Shown here in pieces: positions 47,183 through 55,721 of a stretch of DNA of 64,000 nt; within the stretch, counting starts at the first letter, position 1; every line of letters starts with the position of its first letter. The notes under the pieces were generated by a model that had not been told where the DNA came from, ran no database searches, and was given only the letters and a program-made list of their open reading frames with translations. The translations under genes and the position numbers were made by a program. The stretch comes from Amycolatopsis lexingtonensis (GTDB taxonomy: Bacteria > Actinomycetota > Actinomycetes > Mycobacteriales > Pseudonocardiaceae), in NCBI RefSeq assembly GCF_014873755.1, contig NZ_JADBEG010000001.1, forward strand, positions 6,856,501 through 6,920,500, given 5' to 3'.

Positions 47183-48027
47183 GGCTTGCGGCCGAGGCCG
47201 CAGAGGTGGCCGACGAACGCCGGGTCGTTCGCGAGCTTCTTGGTGGCCTTGGACTCGATCTCCTCCGGGTGCCACTCCGGCAGGTAGACGATGCCCGGCT
47301 CGACCAGTTCGAGGCCGTCGAAGAACGACGTGAACTCTTCGCGCGTCCGCAGGTGCAGCGGCGTGCTGGACCGGTTGTACTGCTTCATGATCGACTCGCG
47401 GCTGTCGGAGTCGGCCATCTGCTCGAGACCGTCGCTCGTCAGGTGCGAGGACAGGAAGTACGAGCCGGACGGCAGCAGCGACTGGTACTTCCGGATGGTC
47501 TGGGCCACCGGCTCGTCCGGGCCGAGGAAGTACAGGACGCCGACGATGATCAGGCCGATCGGGCGGTTCGGGTCGAGGACGCCGGTGTCGAGCGCGCGCT
47601 TCCAGATGTCGGCCGGGTCGCGCAGGTCGCCCTGCAGCACCGCGTGCCGGTCCGCCACGCCCTCCTTCTCCAGCAGGACCTGGGAGTGGGCCACCGCGAC
47701 CGGCTCGTTGTCGACGTACACGCAGCGCGCGTTCGGGTTGACCTCCGCCGCGACCTCGTGGACGTTGCCGACCGTCGGGACGCCGGAGCCGAGGTCGAGG
47801 AACTGGTCGATGCCGTTGCGCGCCAGGTACCGGACGCCGCGGCCGAGGAAGTCGCGGCCGGCGCGGGCGACGGTCTTGATCATCGGGAACGTCTTGACGG
47901 CCTGCTCGCCGAACTGCCGGTCGATGGCCCAGTTGGCGGTGCCGCCGAGGAACCAGTCGTAGATGCGGGCCGCGTTCGGCCGCTCGAGGTCGACGCCTTC
48001 GGGGGCCTCGGGATCCTGCGTCGTCAT
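47179..48027 (-). CDS. Methyltransf_19 (DUF574) SAM-dependent methyltransferase, copy A
   Basis: A 282-residue protein of the actinobacterial Methyltransf_19 family. It opens with RPNAARIYDWFLGGTANWAIDRQFGEQ, a family hallmark, then FLDLGSGVPTVGNVHEVA (motif I), CVYVDNEPVAVAHSQVLL (acidic loop), and RPIGLIIVGVLYFLGPDEP. Its role is unknown; these genes cluster with XRE/DUF397 regulators. ATG 48027 overlaps the stop of copy B by four bases. Confidence 0.9.
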   Translation of the reverse strand: MTTQDPEAPEGVDLERPNAARIYDWFLGGTANWAIDRQFGEQAVKTFPMIKTVARAGRDFLGRGVRYLARNGIDQFLDLGSGVPTVGNVHEVAAEVNPNARCVYVDNEPVAVAHSQVLLEKEGVADRHAVLQGDLRDPADIWKRALDTGVLDPNRPIGLIIVGVLYFLGPDEPVAQTIRKYQSLLPSGSYFLSSHLTSDGLEQMADSDSRESIMKQYNRSSTPLHLRTREEFTSFFDGLELVEPGIVYLPEWHPEEIESKATKKLANDPAFVGHLCGLGRKP

Positions 48028-48884
48028 GCGAACCGTCCTTCACGCTTGCGGCCGACACCGCCGACCACGCTCGCGAGGGGGACCGTGGCGGCGCCGGGCT
48101 CGGGGCGCCACTCTCCCACAGGCACGATCCCGGGCTCGACGACGTCGAAGTTACCGAAGAACGCGGCGATCTCGTCGAGCGACCGGGAAACCGCCGGCGA
48201 GCTCGACTTCTCGGACAGCTTCACGAGCCGCCGGATCTGCGCCAGCTCCTCGCCTTCGACCCCGGACTCGGTCGCGTGCGAAAGCACGTACGCCGACCCG
48301 GGCGCCAGCAGCCTCCGGTAGTCGCGGATGGCTTCGCGGACCCCGGTGACGTCCGGCAGGAAGTGCAGCACCGCCACGCTCAGCAGGCACATCGGCCGGT
48401 CCGGGTCGAGCACGCCGGTCGCCAGCGCGGCTTCCCACACCTCCCGGGCGTCGCGCAGGTCGGCGTGCAGCACGGCGTGGCGGCCGGGGTCGCCGGTCTC
48501 CTCCAGCAGGATCCGCCCGTGCGCCACGGCGACGGGCTCGTTGTCGACGTAGACGCACCGGCTGTCGTCGGCGTGGTCGTCGGCCACCTCGTGCACGTTG
48601 CCCGCCGTGGGGATGCCGGAGCCGAGGTCGAGGAACTGCGTGATGCCTTCGGCGAGGCAGTAGCGGACGGCGCGGCCGAGGAAGTCGCGGTTGCTCCGCG
48701 CGAGGGCTTTGGCCAGCGGGAACGCCTGCACCGCCTGCTCGCCGTACTGCCGGTCGATCGCCCAGTTCGCGGTGCCGCCGAGCGCCCAGTCGTAGATCCT
48801 CGCCACGTTCGGCCGGTCGAGGTCGACGGCGTCGGGGAGGAAGTCGGGGTCCACGGTGTCCACTTCCGGCGGATTCCAGCGCAA
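48024..48884 (-). CDS. Methyltransf_19 (DUF574) SAM-dependent methyltransferase, copy B
   Basis: A protein of up to 286 residues, close to copy A over its whole length (RPNVARIYDWALGGTANWAIDRQYGEQ; FLDLGSGIPTAGNVHEVA; CVYVDNEPVAVAHGRILL). The tandem arrangement implies duplication. The first start is TTG 48884; GTG 48863 is a realistic alternative since the conserved domain begins later. It lies 58 bases after the XRE-DUF5753 gene. Confidence 0.88.
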   Translation of the reverse strand: MRWNPPEVDTVDPDFLPDAVDLDRPNVARIYDWALGGTANWAIDRQYGEQAVQAFPLAKALARSNRDFLGRAVRYCLAEGITQFLDLGSGIPTAGNVHEVADDHADDSRCVYVDNEPVAVAHGRILLEETGDPGRHAVLHADLRDAREVWEAALATGVLDPDRPMCLLSVAVLHFLPDVTGVREAIRDYRRLLAPGSAYVLSHATESGVEGEELAQIRRLVKLSEKSSSPAVSRSLDEIAAFFGNFDVVEPGIVPVGEWRPEPGAATVPLASVVGGVGRKREGRFA

Positions 48885-48942
48885 CAGAAGGACTCTACCG
48901 AAAGTTGTTCACCGGACGGGATAGCTGAGGCGTCCGTTCGCC

Positions 48943-49806
48943 CTATTGGATCTGCTGCATCTGGGCGCGGTAACCCTCCGCGAGCTCCTTGAGGAACTGC
49001 CGGGTCTCCTGCCGCTCCAGCGCGGCGCCGCGCAGCCGGTCCCACGAGTCGACGAAGATGTTGAAGTCCTTGACGTCGTCGAGGTACAGACCACCGGCCG
49101 AGTGCTCGATGTAGACGAAGTCCCGGGTGCGGTCCGGGAAGCGCATGATCGTGAAGTCGTTGGGCACCGCGGCCAGCCGCGCGCCGAACGGCAGCACGTG
49201 CACGTAGACCCGCGGGTGCTTCTCGAGCGAGAGCAGGTGCTCGACCTGGTCCAGCATCACGGCGGGCGCGTACCCGCCGGGCGCCCGGCGCAGCGCGCCT
49301 TCGCTGATGATGAACCGGTAGTACGGCGGCTGCTGCTGTTCGAACACGGCCTTGCGGTCGAGGCGGTTGCGCACCAGCGACGTGACGTCGGTGGCGCCGG
49401 CCTCGGTGAACTGCTTGAGCATGTAGTGCTCGGACTGCAGCGGACCGGGGATGCGCTCGCCGTGCCAGGTGAGGATCTCCGCGGCCGCGGGTTCCAGGTC
49501 GGTGAAGGTGCGGAACCAGTGCGGCACCACCGAGCGGTAGCCGGACCAGTGGCCGCGCTGCCCGGCGGCGGCCCGGGCCAGGTTCATCAGCGTGTCGGCT
49601 TCTTCGCCGTTGATCCCGAACGCGTTCAGCATGGATCGCACATCCCCGAGCTTCACCCCGACGGCACCGGACTCGATCTTGTTGACCTTGCCCTGGGTGC
49701 AGCCGAGGACCTCGGCGACCTGCTGCTGTGTCATCCGCGCCGCGGTGCGGGCATGCCGGAGCTCGTTCCCGAGCTGCTTCCGGCGCGAGGTGACGGTGCT
49801 GGCCAT
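48943..49806 (-). CDS. XRE-family regulator with DUF5753
   Basis: A 287-residue protein. The N-terminal helix-turn-helix is LRHARTAARMTQQQVAEVLGCTQGKVNKIESGAVGVKLGDVRSMLNAFG. The DUF5753 domain follows, with WFRTFTDLEPAAAEILTWHGERIPGPLQSEHYM and later PRVYVHVLPFGARLAAV and DRTRDFVYIEH. These are paired with DUF397 proteins in Streptomyces development and secondary metabolism. ATG 49806 is preceded by GGGAGAG. It heads the run of three methyltransferases and may control them and the DUF397 gene at 45443. Confidence 0.93.
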   Translation of the reverse strand: MASTVTSRRKQLGNELRHARTAARMTQQQVAEVLGCTQGKVNKIESGAVGVKLGDVRSMLNAFGINGEEADTLMNLARAAAGQRGHWSGYRSVVPHWFRTFTDLEPAAAEILTWHGERIPGPLQSEHYMLKQFTEAGATDVTSLVRNRLDRKAVFEQQQPPYYRFIISEGALRRAPGGYAPAVMLDQVEHLLSLEKHPRVYVHVLPFGARLAAVPNDFTIMRFPDRTRDFVYIEHSAGGLYLDDVKDFNIFVDSWDRLRGAALERQETRQFLKELAEGYRAQMQQIQ

Positions 49807-50043
49807 CGCCCTGCTCTCCCGGACCACTACCAAGCGACGGCGGCCTCCCGGTCGCCGTCGCACGCGAACTATCGAACCCACCCAGGCTAGTGCTTCACCT
49901 TGCGGATCTCGATGATGACATCGCGCAGCGTTCCAGGAAACGCCGTGGAATGCCAGTCACCTGCGCTATCACTCGCCTGGACCAGTGAAATTCCTAATTA
50001 TTCGGCCAACCGGCGGAGCCCCGGCTCGGGCATAGTGAGCGCC

Positions 50044-50964
50044 GTGACCGATCGTTCGCCCTCCGCCGCCGCCGTCACCCGCCTGGCCGACGACGTCCAC
50101 GGCTACGTCCAGCCGGACGGCTCCTGGTACATCAACAACTGCGGGTTCGTCGACGCCGGCGACCACACCGTCCTCATCGACACCTGCTCGACCGAGCGCC
50201 GCACGCGCGCGCTGCTCGACGCCGTCGGCGCCACCACCGGCAGCCCGGTGACGACGCTGGTCAACACCCACCACCACGGCGACCACACCAACGGCAACTA
50301 CCTCGTGGAGACCGCGACCGTGGTCGGCCACCGCAAGACCCGCGAGCTGCTGGTCGCCGAGGGCATCCAGACGTACGACGGCGTCTTCGTCGGCAACGAC
50401 TGGGGCGAGCTGCGCTCGCGGCCGCCGGAGGTCGTGTTCGACGACCGGCTGACCGTGCACGCCGGTGACACGACCCTCGAGCTGATCCACCCGGGCCACG
50501 CCGCCCACACCACCAACGACGTCCTGGTCTGGCTGCCGGATCAGCGCGTGCTCTACGCCGGTGACCTGGTGTTCAACGGCGGCAGCCCGTTCGCGCTGAT
50601 GGGTTCGGTGGCCGGCTGGCGCAAGGCGCTGGACGTGGTCCGAGACCTCGAGCCGCACGTGATCCTGCCTGGTCACGGCGGGCCGTGCGGGCTGGATGTC
50701 GTGGACAAAGTGGACGCGTACCTGGAGTTCGTCCAGCGGACGGCCGAGCGCGGGAAGGCCGCCGGGCTGTCCCCGCTGGAAGTGGCGAAGGACACCGACC
50801 TGGGTGATTTCGCGGCGCTGAGCGAGCAGGAGCGGCTGCCGGGCAACCTGCACCGGGCGTACGCCGAGCTGGAGGGCGCCGAATGGGGTGCTCAGATCGA
50901 TCTCGCGGCCGCGGTCATGGACATGGTGGCGATCAACCGGGGCCCGATCCGCTGCTTCTCCTGA
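50044..50964 (+). CDS. MBL-fold metallo-hydrolase
   Basis: A 306-residue metallo-beta-lactamase-fold hydrolase. THHHGDHTNGNYL is the HxHxDH metal motif, IHPGHAAHTTNDVLVWLPDQRVLYAGDLVFNGGSP supplies the next His and Asp ligands, and ILPGHGGPCGL the last His. Substrate unknown; the layout is like cyclase- or lactonase-type members. GTG 50044 or GTG 50035 starts it; neither has a strong ribosome site. Confidence 0.9.
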   Translation: MTDRSPSAAAVTRLADDVHGYVQPDGSWYINNCGFVDAGDHTVLIDTCSTERRTRALLDAVGATTGSPVTTLVNTHHHGDHTNGNYLVETATVVGHRKTRELLVAEGIQTYDGVFVGNDWGELRSRPPEVVFDDRLTVHAGDTTLELIHPGHAAHTTNDVLVWLPDQRVLYAGDLVFNGGSPFALMGSVAGWRKALDVVRDLEPHVILPGHGGPCGLDVVDKVDAYLEFVQRTAERGKAAGLSPLEVAKDTDLGDFAALSEQERLPGNLHRAYAELEGAEWGAQIDLAAAVMDMVAINRGPIRCFS

Positions 50965-51048
50965 ACTGCGTGAGCCGCGGCGCCGTACCTCCCATGAGGC
51001 GTCGATCGGACTAGGGTCTGAATCGAGAGAGTCTTCGAGAGGATTCGG

Positions 51049-52488
51049 ATGAGCAAGAAGGCGAGCATCGGGGTCACCGGCCTGGCGGTCATGGGCCGCA
51101 ACCTGGCCCGCAACCTGGCCCGGCACGGGCACACGGTGGCCCTGCACAACCGGTCCGAGGAGCGGACCCGCGCACTGGTGGAGCAGTTCGGCGACGAGGG
51201 CGACTTCATCCCGGCGTACTCCGCCCAGCAGTTCGTCGACGCGCTGGAGCGGCCCCGCCAGGTCGTGATCATGGTCAAGGCGGGCGCCCCGACGGACGCC
51301 GTCATCGAGGAGTTCGCGCCGCTGCTCGAAGAGGGCGACGTGATCATCGACGCCGGCAACGCGCACTTCGCCGACACGCGCCGCCGCGAGAAGGCGCTGC
51401 GCGAGCGCGGGCTGCACTTCGTCGGCAGCGGCGTCTCCGGTGGCGAGGAAGGCGCGCTGCACGGGCCGAGCATCATGCCCGGCGGCTCGAAGGAGTCGTA
51501 CGAGTCGCTCGGCCCGCTGTTCGAGGACATCTCGGCCAAGGTCGACGGCCAGCCGTGCTGCACGCACATCGGTGCGGACGGCGCCGGCCACTTCGTGAAG
51601 ATGGTGCACAACGGCATCGAGTACGCCGACATGCAGCTGATCGCGGAGTCGTTCGACCTGCTGCGCCACGCGGGTGGCTACTCCCCCGCCGAGATCGCCG
51701 ACGTCTTCCGCACGTGGAACACCGGGCGGCTCGACTCGTACCTGATCGAGATCACCGCCGAGGTGCTGGCGCACGTCGACAAGACGTCCGGCAAGCCGTT
51801 CGTCGACATCGTCGAGGACGCCGCCGAGCAGAAGGGCACCGGCCGCTGGACGGTCCAGATCGGCCTCGACCTCGGGGTCCCGATCTCGGGCATCGCCGAA
51901 GCCGTCTTCGCGCGTTCGCTGTCCGGGTCGAAGCCGCTGCGCGCGGCCGCCCGCGGGCTCGGCGGCCCGTCGGCGTCGCCGCTGACCGGTTCTTCGCTGG
52001 AGCGCTTCGCCGACGACGTCGAGCAGGCGCTGTACGCGTCGAAGGTGGTCGCGTACGCCCAGGGCTTCAACCAGATCCAGGCCGGCGCGACCGAGTACGG
52101 CTGGGACATCGACCTCGGCAAGGTCGCCTCGATCTGGCGCGGCGGCTGCATCATCCGCGCGAAGTTCCTGAACGACATCACCTCGGCCTACGCCGAAGAG
52201 CCCGCGCTGCCGACGCTGCTCACCTCGGGCGGCTTCCGCAAGGCGGTCGAGGACGCGCAGGACTCGTGGCGTTCGGTGATCTCGACGGCGGTCCGGCTCG
52301 GCATCCCGACGCCGGGCTTCTCGACCGCGCTGGCGTACTACGACGGCCTCCGCGCCGACCGCCTCCCGGCGGCGCTCGTCCAGGGCCAGCGGGACTTCTT
52401 CGGCGCCCACACCTACCGCCGCGTGGACCGCGAAGGCTCGTTCCACACGGCTTGGGCCGCCGACGGCCGCCCGGAGTCCGACGCCTGA
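51049..52488 (+). CDS. gnd: 6-phosphogluconate dehydrogenase (decarboxylating)
   Basis: A 479-residue long-type dehydrogenase converting 6-phosphogluconate to ribulose-5-phosphate and CO2 with NADP. Seen are VTGLAVMGRNLARNLARHGHTVALHNRS (Rossmann loop with Asn-Arg for NADP phosphate), DAGNAHFADT, GSGVSGGEEGALHGPSIMPGG, the catalytic lysine in GHFVKMVHNGIEYADMQ, and FLNDITSAY. Length is that of the full dimeric form. It stands alone between the MBL gene and a hairpin terminator. Confidence 0.97.
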   Translation: MSKKASIGVTGLAVMGRNLARNLARHGHTVALHNRSEERTRALVEQFGDEGDFIPAYSAQQFVDALERPRQVVIMVKAGAPTDAVIEEFAPLLEEGDVIIDAGNAHFADTRRREKALRERGLHFVGSGVSGGEEGALHGPSIMPGGSKESYESLGPLFEDISAKVDGQPCCTHIGADGAGHFVKMVHNGIEYADMQLIAESFDLLRHAGGYSPAEIADVFRTWNTGRLDSYLIEITAEVLAHVDKTSGKPFVDIVEDAAEQKGTGRWTVQIGLDLGVPISGIAEAVFARSLSGSKPLRAAARGLGGPSASPLTGSSLERFADDVEQALYASKVVAYAQGFNQIQAGATEYGWDIDLGKVASIWRGGCIIRAKFLNDITSAYAEEPALPTLLTSGGFRKAVEDAQDSWRSVISTAVRLGIPTPGFSTALAYYDGLRADRLPAALVQGQRDFFGAHTYRRVDREGSFHTAWAADGRPESDA

Positions 52489-52494
52489 CGAAGT

Positions 52495-52545
52495 CCGTGA
52501 AGGCCTCCTTACCGGCTTTTTTGCCCGGCAAGGAGGCCTTCACGG
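52495..52545. terminator. bidirectional terminator-like hairpin after gnd
   Basis: CCGTGAAGGCCTCCTT at 52495-52510 is perfectly complementary to 52530-52545. An inner CCGG/CCGG pair and a run of six T lie in the loop. Convergent genes gnd and the ClpC2-like gene flank it. The core is shared with the hairpin at 45349. Confidence 0.75.
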
Positions 52546-52580
52546 CTTTCCGGGTGAGCCCCCTCGACCCACCCGGGGTC

Positions 52581-53318
52581 TCACTGCCCGCGGGCGGCGA
52601 GGATCTCCGCCAGCACCTCCAGGATCTTCGCTTCGGCCTTGTCTTTCTTGACGCCGAGGCCGTCGAGCACCTCGAACCCGGCGCCCTCCCGCTGTTCCAG
52701 CAGCGCCAGGAGCATGTGCTCGGTGCCGATGTAGTTGTGGCCCAGCCGCAGGCCCTCGCGCATGGTCAGTTCGAGGGCCTTCTTGGCGCCGCCCGAGAAC
52801 GGCACCGGGTTCGGCACGGGCTCGACCCGCTCGGGCAGCCGCGCTTCGGCGGCTTCGCGGACGGCGTCGAGCTGGACGCCCTGGGCGAGGATCGCGCCCG
52901 CCGCGAGTGCCGCGGGTTCGGCGAGCAGGCCCAGCACGATGTGCACGGTGTCGATCTCGGGACTGCCGTTGTCCACGGCCGACTTCTGGGCCTCGACGAT
53001 CACGTGCCGCGCCCGGTCGGTGTAGCGGCCGTAGACGCGTTCGATCGCGCCGGAGGGGTCGCCGCCGGGGTCCACCTTCGGCACGAACCGCTTCTGGGCG
53101 GCCTGCTTGGTGACGCCCATGCTCTTGCCGATCTCGGTCCACGACGCCCCGGAGCGCCGGGCCTGGTCGACGAAGTGGCCGATCAGGTGGTCGGCCACCT
53201 CGCCGAGGTGTTCGCCCACGTAGACGGCGTCGGACAGCTGGGCGAGGGCGTCCTTGTCGTTGTTGCTCTTGATCGCGCTGATGAGGTCGTCGAGTTTGAC
53301 GTTGGCAGGAAGGTCCAT
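52581..53318 (-). CDS. ClpC2-like regulator: helix-turn-helix fused to Clp N-terminal domain
   Basis: A 245-residue protein. Residues 1-75 are helical and end in the helix-turn-helix SGASWTEIGKSMGVTKQAAQKRF. Then follow two Clp_N repeats: ERVYGRYTDRARHVIVEAQKSAVDNGSPEIDTVHIVLGLLAEP and VPFSGGAKKALELTMREGLRLGHNYIGTEHMLLALLEQ. There is no ATPase module. The plan equals M. tuberculosis ClpC2 (Rv2667), reported to bind ClpC1-directed compounds such as cyclomarin and to regulate itself. ATG 53318 lies two bases from paired GTCAAC/GTTGAC operators identical in layout to those of the split pair at 33835-34571. Confidence 0.92.
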   Translation of the reverse strand: MDLPANVKLDDLISAIKSNNDKDALAQLSDAVYVGEHLGEVADHLIGHFVDQARRSGASWTEIGKSMGVTKQAAQKRFVPKVDPGGDPSGAIERVYGRYTDRARHVIVEAQKSAVDNGSPEIDTVHIVLGLLAEPAALAAGAILAQGVQLDAVREAAEARLPERVEPVPNPVPFSGGAKKALELTMREGLRLGHNYIGTEHMLLALLEQREGAGFEVLDGLGVKKDKAEAKILEVLAEILAARGQ

Positions 53319-53320
53319 GC

Positions 53321-53367
53321 CGTCAACTGTAGGTTGACGATCTTCTGTCGTCAACCGCGAGTTGACG
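53321..53367. promoter_or_regulatory. paired GTCAAC/GTTGAC operators of the ClpC2-like gene
   Basis: CGTCAAC-N5-GTTGACG occurs at 53321-53339 and 53349-53367, centres 28 bases apart. The first ends two bases (GC) before the start codon. The second overlaps the last codons of the ferredoxin-reductase gene on the same strand. Confidence 0.88.
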
Positions 53368-54589
53368 CCGCCTTCAGATGCTCCTTGAGGTTGAACTCGC
53401 TCACCTCGAGGTCCGCGTACCGCGGGTGCGGATCGGCGGTGAAGAGCCGCCGCGCGGCGATGTGGTCGGCCGGCCGGTTCACCGACTCCACCGCGATCAG
53501 GACGTCGTCGCGGAAGGACAGCACCGAGAACTTGCCCGCGTCGCGGTCGCCGGCGACCACCGTGCGATCGGCGCCGGACAGGATGCCCGCGATCTGCAGC
53601 TTCGCGCCCGACTGGTCGGTCCAGAACCACGGCAGGCTCGCGTACGGCTCGGGGGTGCCGGTGATCGCCGCGGCCACGCTGCGGGCCTGGTCGACGGCGT
53701 TCTGCACGGACTCCAGCCGGGTCGCCGCGCCGGCCTGCACGCACGGGAAGTTCGCGCAGTCGCCGATGGCGAAGATCTTCTCGTCCGACGTCCGCAGGTG
53801 CGCGTCGACGACCACGCCGTTGTCCACCGGCAGCCCGGCCTCGGCGGCGAGCGTCGTCTCCGGCACCACACCGACGGCGACGACGACCAGGTCGGCGGGC
53901 AGCCGGGTGCCGTCGGACAGCTCGACCTCGCGCACCCGCTCGTCCCCGTGCAGCGCGGAAACGCCTTGGCCGAGCAACACCGTGTGCCCGGCTTCGCGGT
54001 GCAGCTCGGCGAAGTAGGCGGAGATCTCCGGCGTCGCGACCCGGTTGAGCAGCCGGTCCTGCGCCTCGACGACCGTCACCGGACGGCCGGCGTGCGAGGC
54101 GAACTCGAGCCCGATGAAGCCGCCGCCGACCACGACGACGTTTTCCGCGTGCGCCAGCGATTCGCGGAGGCGGTCGGCGTCATCGCGGGTACGCAGGGTC
54201 AGCACGCCCGGCAGGTCCGCGCCGGGCACGGGCAGCGTCCGGTTGCGCGCGCCGGTGGCCATCACCAGGTGGTCGTAGCCCAGCTCGCGGCCGTCTTCGA
54301 GCCGTACCAGCGAAGCCTCGCGGTCGATCGCGGCGACCCGCCCGGCGACCAGTTCGATGTCCTTCTCCGCGAAGAAGTCCTCACCGCGCAGGTGCAGCTG
54401 TTCGAGCCCGGCGGTCCCGGCCAGGTAGGCCTTCGACAGCGGCGGCCGCTGGTACGGCACGCCCGGCTCGTCCCCGACGAGCACGACCCGGCCGTCGAAG
54501 CCCCGGTCCCGCAGCGACGCGACGGCCTGGAACCCGCTTTGCCCGGCCCCCACGACGAGAACCGTGTTCTGTGCACCCATGCCCGCCAT
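53351..54589 (-). CDS. FAD-dependent ferredoxin/rubredoxin reductase
   Basis: A 412-residue NAD(P)H:ferredoxin oxidoreductase of the type that feeds cytochromes P450 and Rieske oxygenases. FAD loop VLVVGAGQSGFQAVASLRDRGF, PYQRPPLSKAYLAG, the NAD loop VVVVGGGFIGLEFAS and the late IFAIGDCANF are all present, with a C-terminal reductase domain. No ferredoxin or P450 is adjacent. Start is ATG 54589 or ATG 54580. Its stop lies within an operator of the ClpC2-like gene. Confidence 0.94.
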   Translation of the reverse strand: MAGMGAQNTVLVVGAGQSGFQAVASLRDRGFDGRVVLVGDEPGVPYQRPPLSKAYLAGTAGLEQLHLRGEDFFAEKDIELVAGRVAAIDREASLVRLEDGRELGYDHLVMATGARNRTLPVPGADLPGVLTLRTRDDADRLRESLAHAENVVVVGGGFIGLEFASHAGRPVTVVEAQDRLLNRVATPEISAYFAELHREAGHTVLLGQGVSALHGDERVREVELSDGTRLPADLVVVAVGVVPETTLAAEAGLPVDNGVVVDAHLRTSDEKIFAIGDCANFPCVQAGAATRLESVQNAVDQARSVAAAITGTPEPYASLPWFWTDQSGAKLQIAGILSGADRTVVAGDRDAGKFSVLSFRDDVLIAVESVNRPADHIAARRLFTADPHPRYADLEVSEFNLKEHLKAASTRG

Positions 54590-54604
54590 CCGATCACAAG
54601 AGGC

Positions 54605-55396
54605 TCAAGCCGTCGAGGAGCCGCCGCTCGACCGCAGCGCGCGCGGCGCCCCGAGCACCCGCGAGATGCCCCGCGCCGCGGCCCGCACGGCCGGGACCAG
54701 CGTCCGCGGGTCCGTCCCCTCCGCCGGGACGACGATGGAGATCGCCGCCACCACCTCGTCGGTGGCGTCGTATACCGGGGCCGCCACGGACAACGAGATC
54801 AGCTCGATCTGGCCGTCGCTGATCGCGTAGCCGTCGCGGCGGACGTCGGCGAACACGCGCCGCAGCTGCGCGGGCGAACCGATCGTCTTGGGCGTGAACG
54901 TCTTGAGCGGCCGGGACAGGACCTCTTCCTGCGCCTCCGCGGGCGCGTGCGCGAGCAGCACCTGCCCGACGCCGGTGGCGTGCGCGGGCAGGCGGCCGCC
55001 CACCCGCGTCAGGACGTTGACCGCGCCGCGGCCGGAGATCCGCTCGACGTAGACGACTTCGGCGCCGTCGAGCACGGCGAGCTGCACGTTCTGGTGGGTG
55101 GCCTCGTAGAGGTCCTCCAGGAACGGCATCGCGCTTTCCCGCAGCTCGGCGCCGTGCGGTGCCAGCGACGCGACTTCCCACAGCCAGAGCCCGACGCGGT
55201 ACACGCCCGCTTCGTCGCGGACGAGCGCCCCGCGCCGGGTCAGCTCGCCGGCCAGCCGGTGCGTGGTCGACAGCGGCAGCCCGACGCGACGGCTGAGCTC
55301 GGACAGCGTGAGCCGCGGCCGCTCGGCCGTGAACGCGCCCAGCAGGTCGAGAACGCGGTCCACGACCGACGTCGGCCGCCGCGCGCCGTGCCGCAC
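54605..55396 (-). CDS. IclR-family regulator
   Basis: A 263-residue regulator: winged helix SVVDRVLDLLGAFTAERPRLTLSELSRRVGLPLSTTHRLAGELTRRGALVRDEAGVYRVG, then an effector domain with LDGAEVVYVERISG, PAHATGVGQVLLAH and GYAISDGQIELISLSVAAPVYDA. It follows the NIPSNAP gene by four bases and precedes the reductase by 15, so it probably controls this run of genes. Confidence 0.93.
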   Translation of the reverse strand: MRHGARRPTSVVDRVLDLLGAFTAERPRLTLSELSRRVGLPLSTTHRLAGELTRRGALVRDEAGVYRVGLWLWEVASLAPHGAELRESAMPFLEDLYEATHQNVQLAVLDGAEVVYVERISGRGAVNVLTRVGGRLPAHATGVGQVLLAHAPAEAQEEVLSRPLKTFTPKTIGSPAQLRRVFADVRRDGYAISDGQIELISLSVAAPVYDATDEVVAAISIVVPAEGTDPRTLVPAVRAAARGISRVLGAPRALRSSGGSSTA

Positions 55397-55400
55397 CGGA

Positions 55401-55721
55401 TCAGTCTTCGTCGTCGCCCGGCAGCAGCGGGCGCATGAACGTCCGCCGGTACCGGAGCACGCAGCCGCTTTCCTCGCGGATCTTGTCGGCCTCGATGAAG
55501 TCCGGGTCGGCGCCGAACAGCGTCCGGTAGCGCTCGTACGCGGCGAGGCTCTCGAAGCTGAACAGCGCCCGGGCTTCGTCGCTCGCCCCTTCCGACGGCA
55601 GGAAGTAGCCGTGGTGGACGCCGCCTTCCCGCTGCACCAGCCGCATCCACGCGGCGGCGAAGCGTTCGAAGTCGGCGAGCTTCGCGGGGTCGATGACGTA
55701 GTCGACGACGCAGGTGATCAC
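55401..55721 (-). CDS. NIPSNAP-family protein
   Basis: A 106-residue ferredoxin-like-fold protein: CVVDYVIDPAKLADFERFAAAWMRLVQREGGVHHGYFLPSE, FSFESLAAYERYRTLFGADPDFIEADK, RYRRTFMRPLL. It matches NIPSNAP domain proteins of catabolic clusters. GTG 55721 overlaps the stop of the MetE-like gene by four bases. The function is unknown; a dimeric monooxygenase-like fold is likely. Confidence 0.88.
   Translation of the reverse strand: MITCVVDYVIDPAKLADFERFAAAWMRLVQREGGVHHGYFLPSEGASDEARALFSFESLAAYERYRTLFGADPDFIEADKIREESGCVLRYRRTFMRPLLPGDDED

Noticed and set aside
49969..52446. Very long open frame (825 codons) on the minus strand opposite the MBL and gnd genes
   Set aside because: It is antisense to two clearly conserved genes, is Arg/Val/Asp-biased without motifs, and is typical of high-GC shadow frames.
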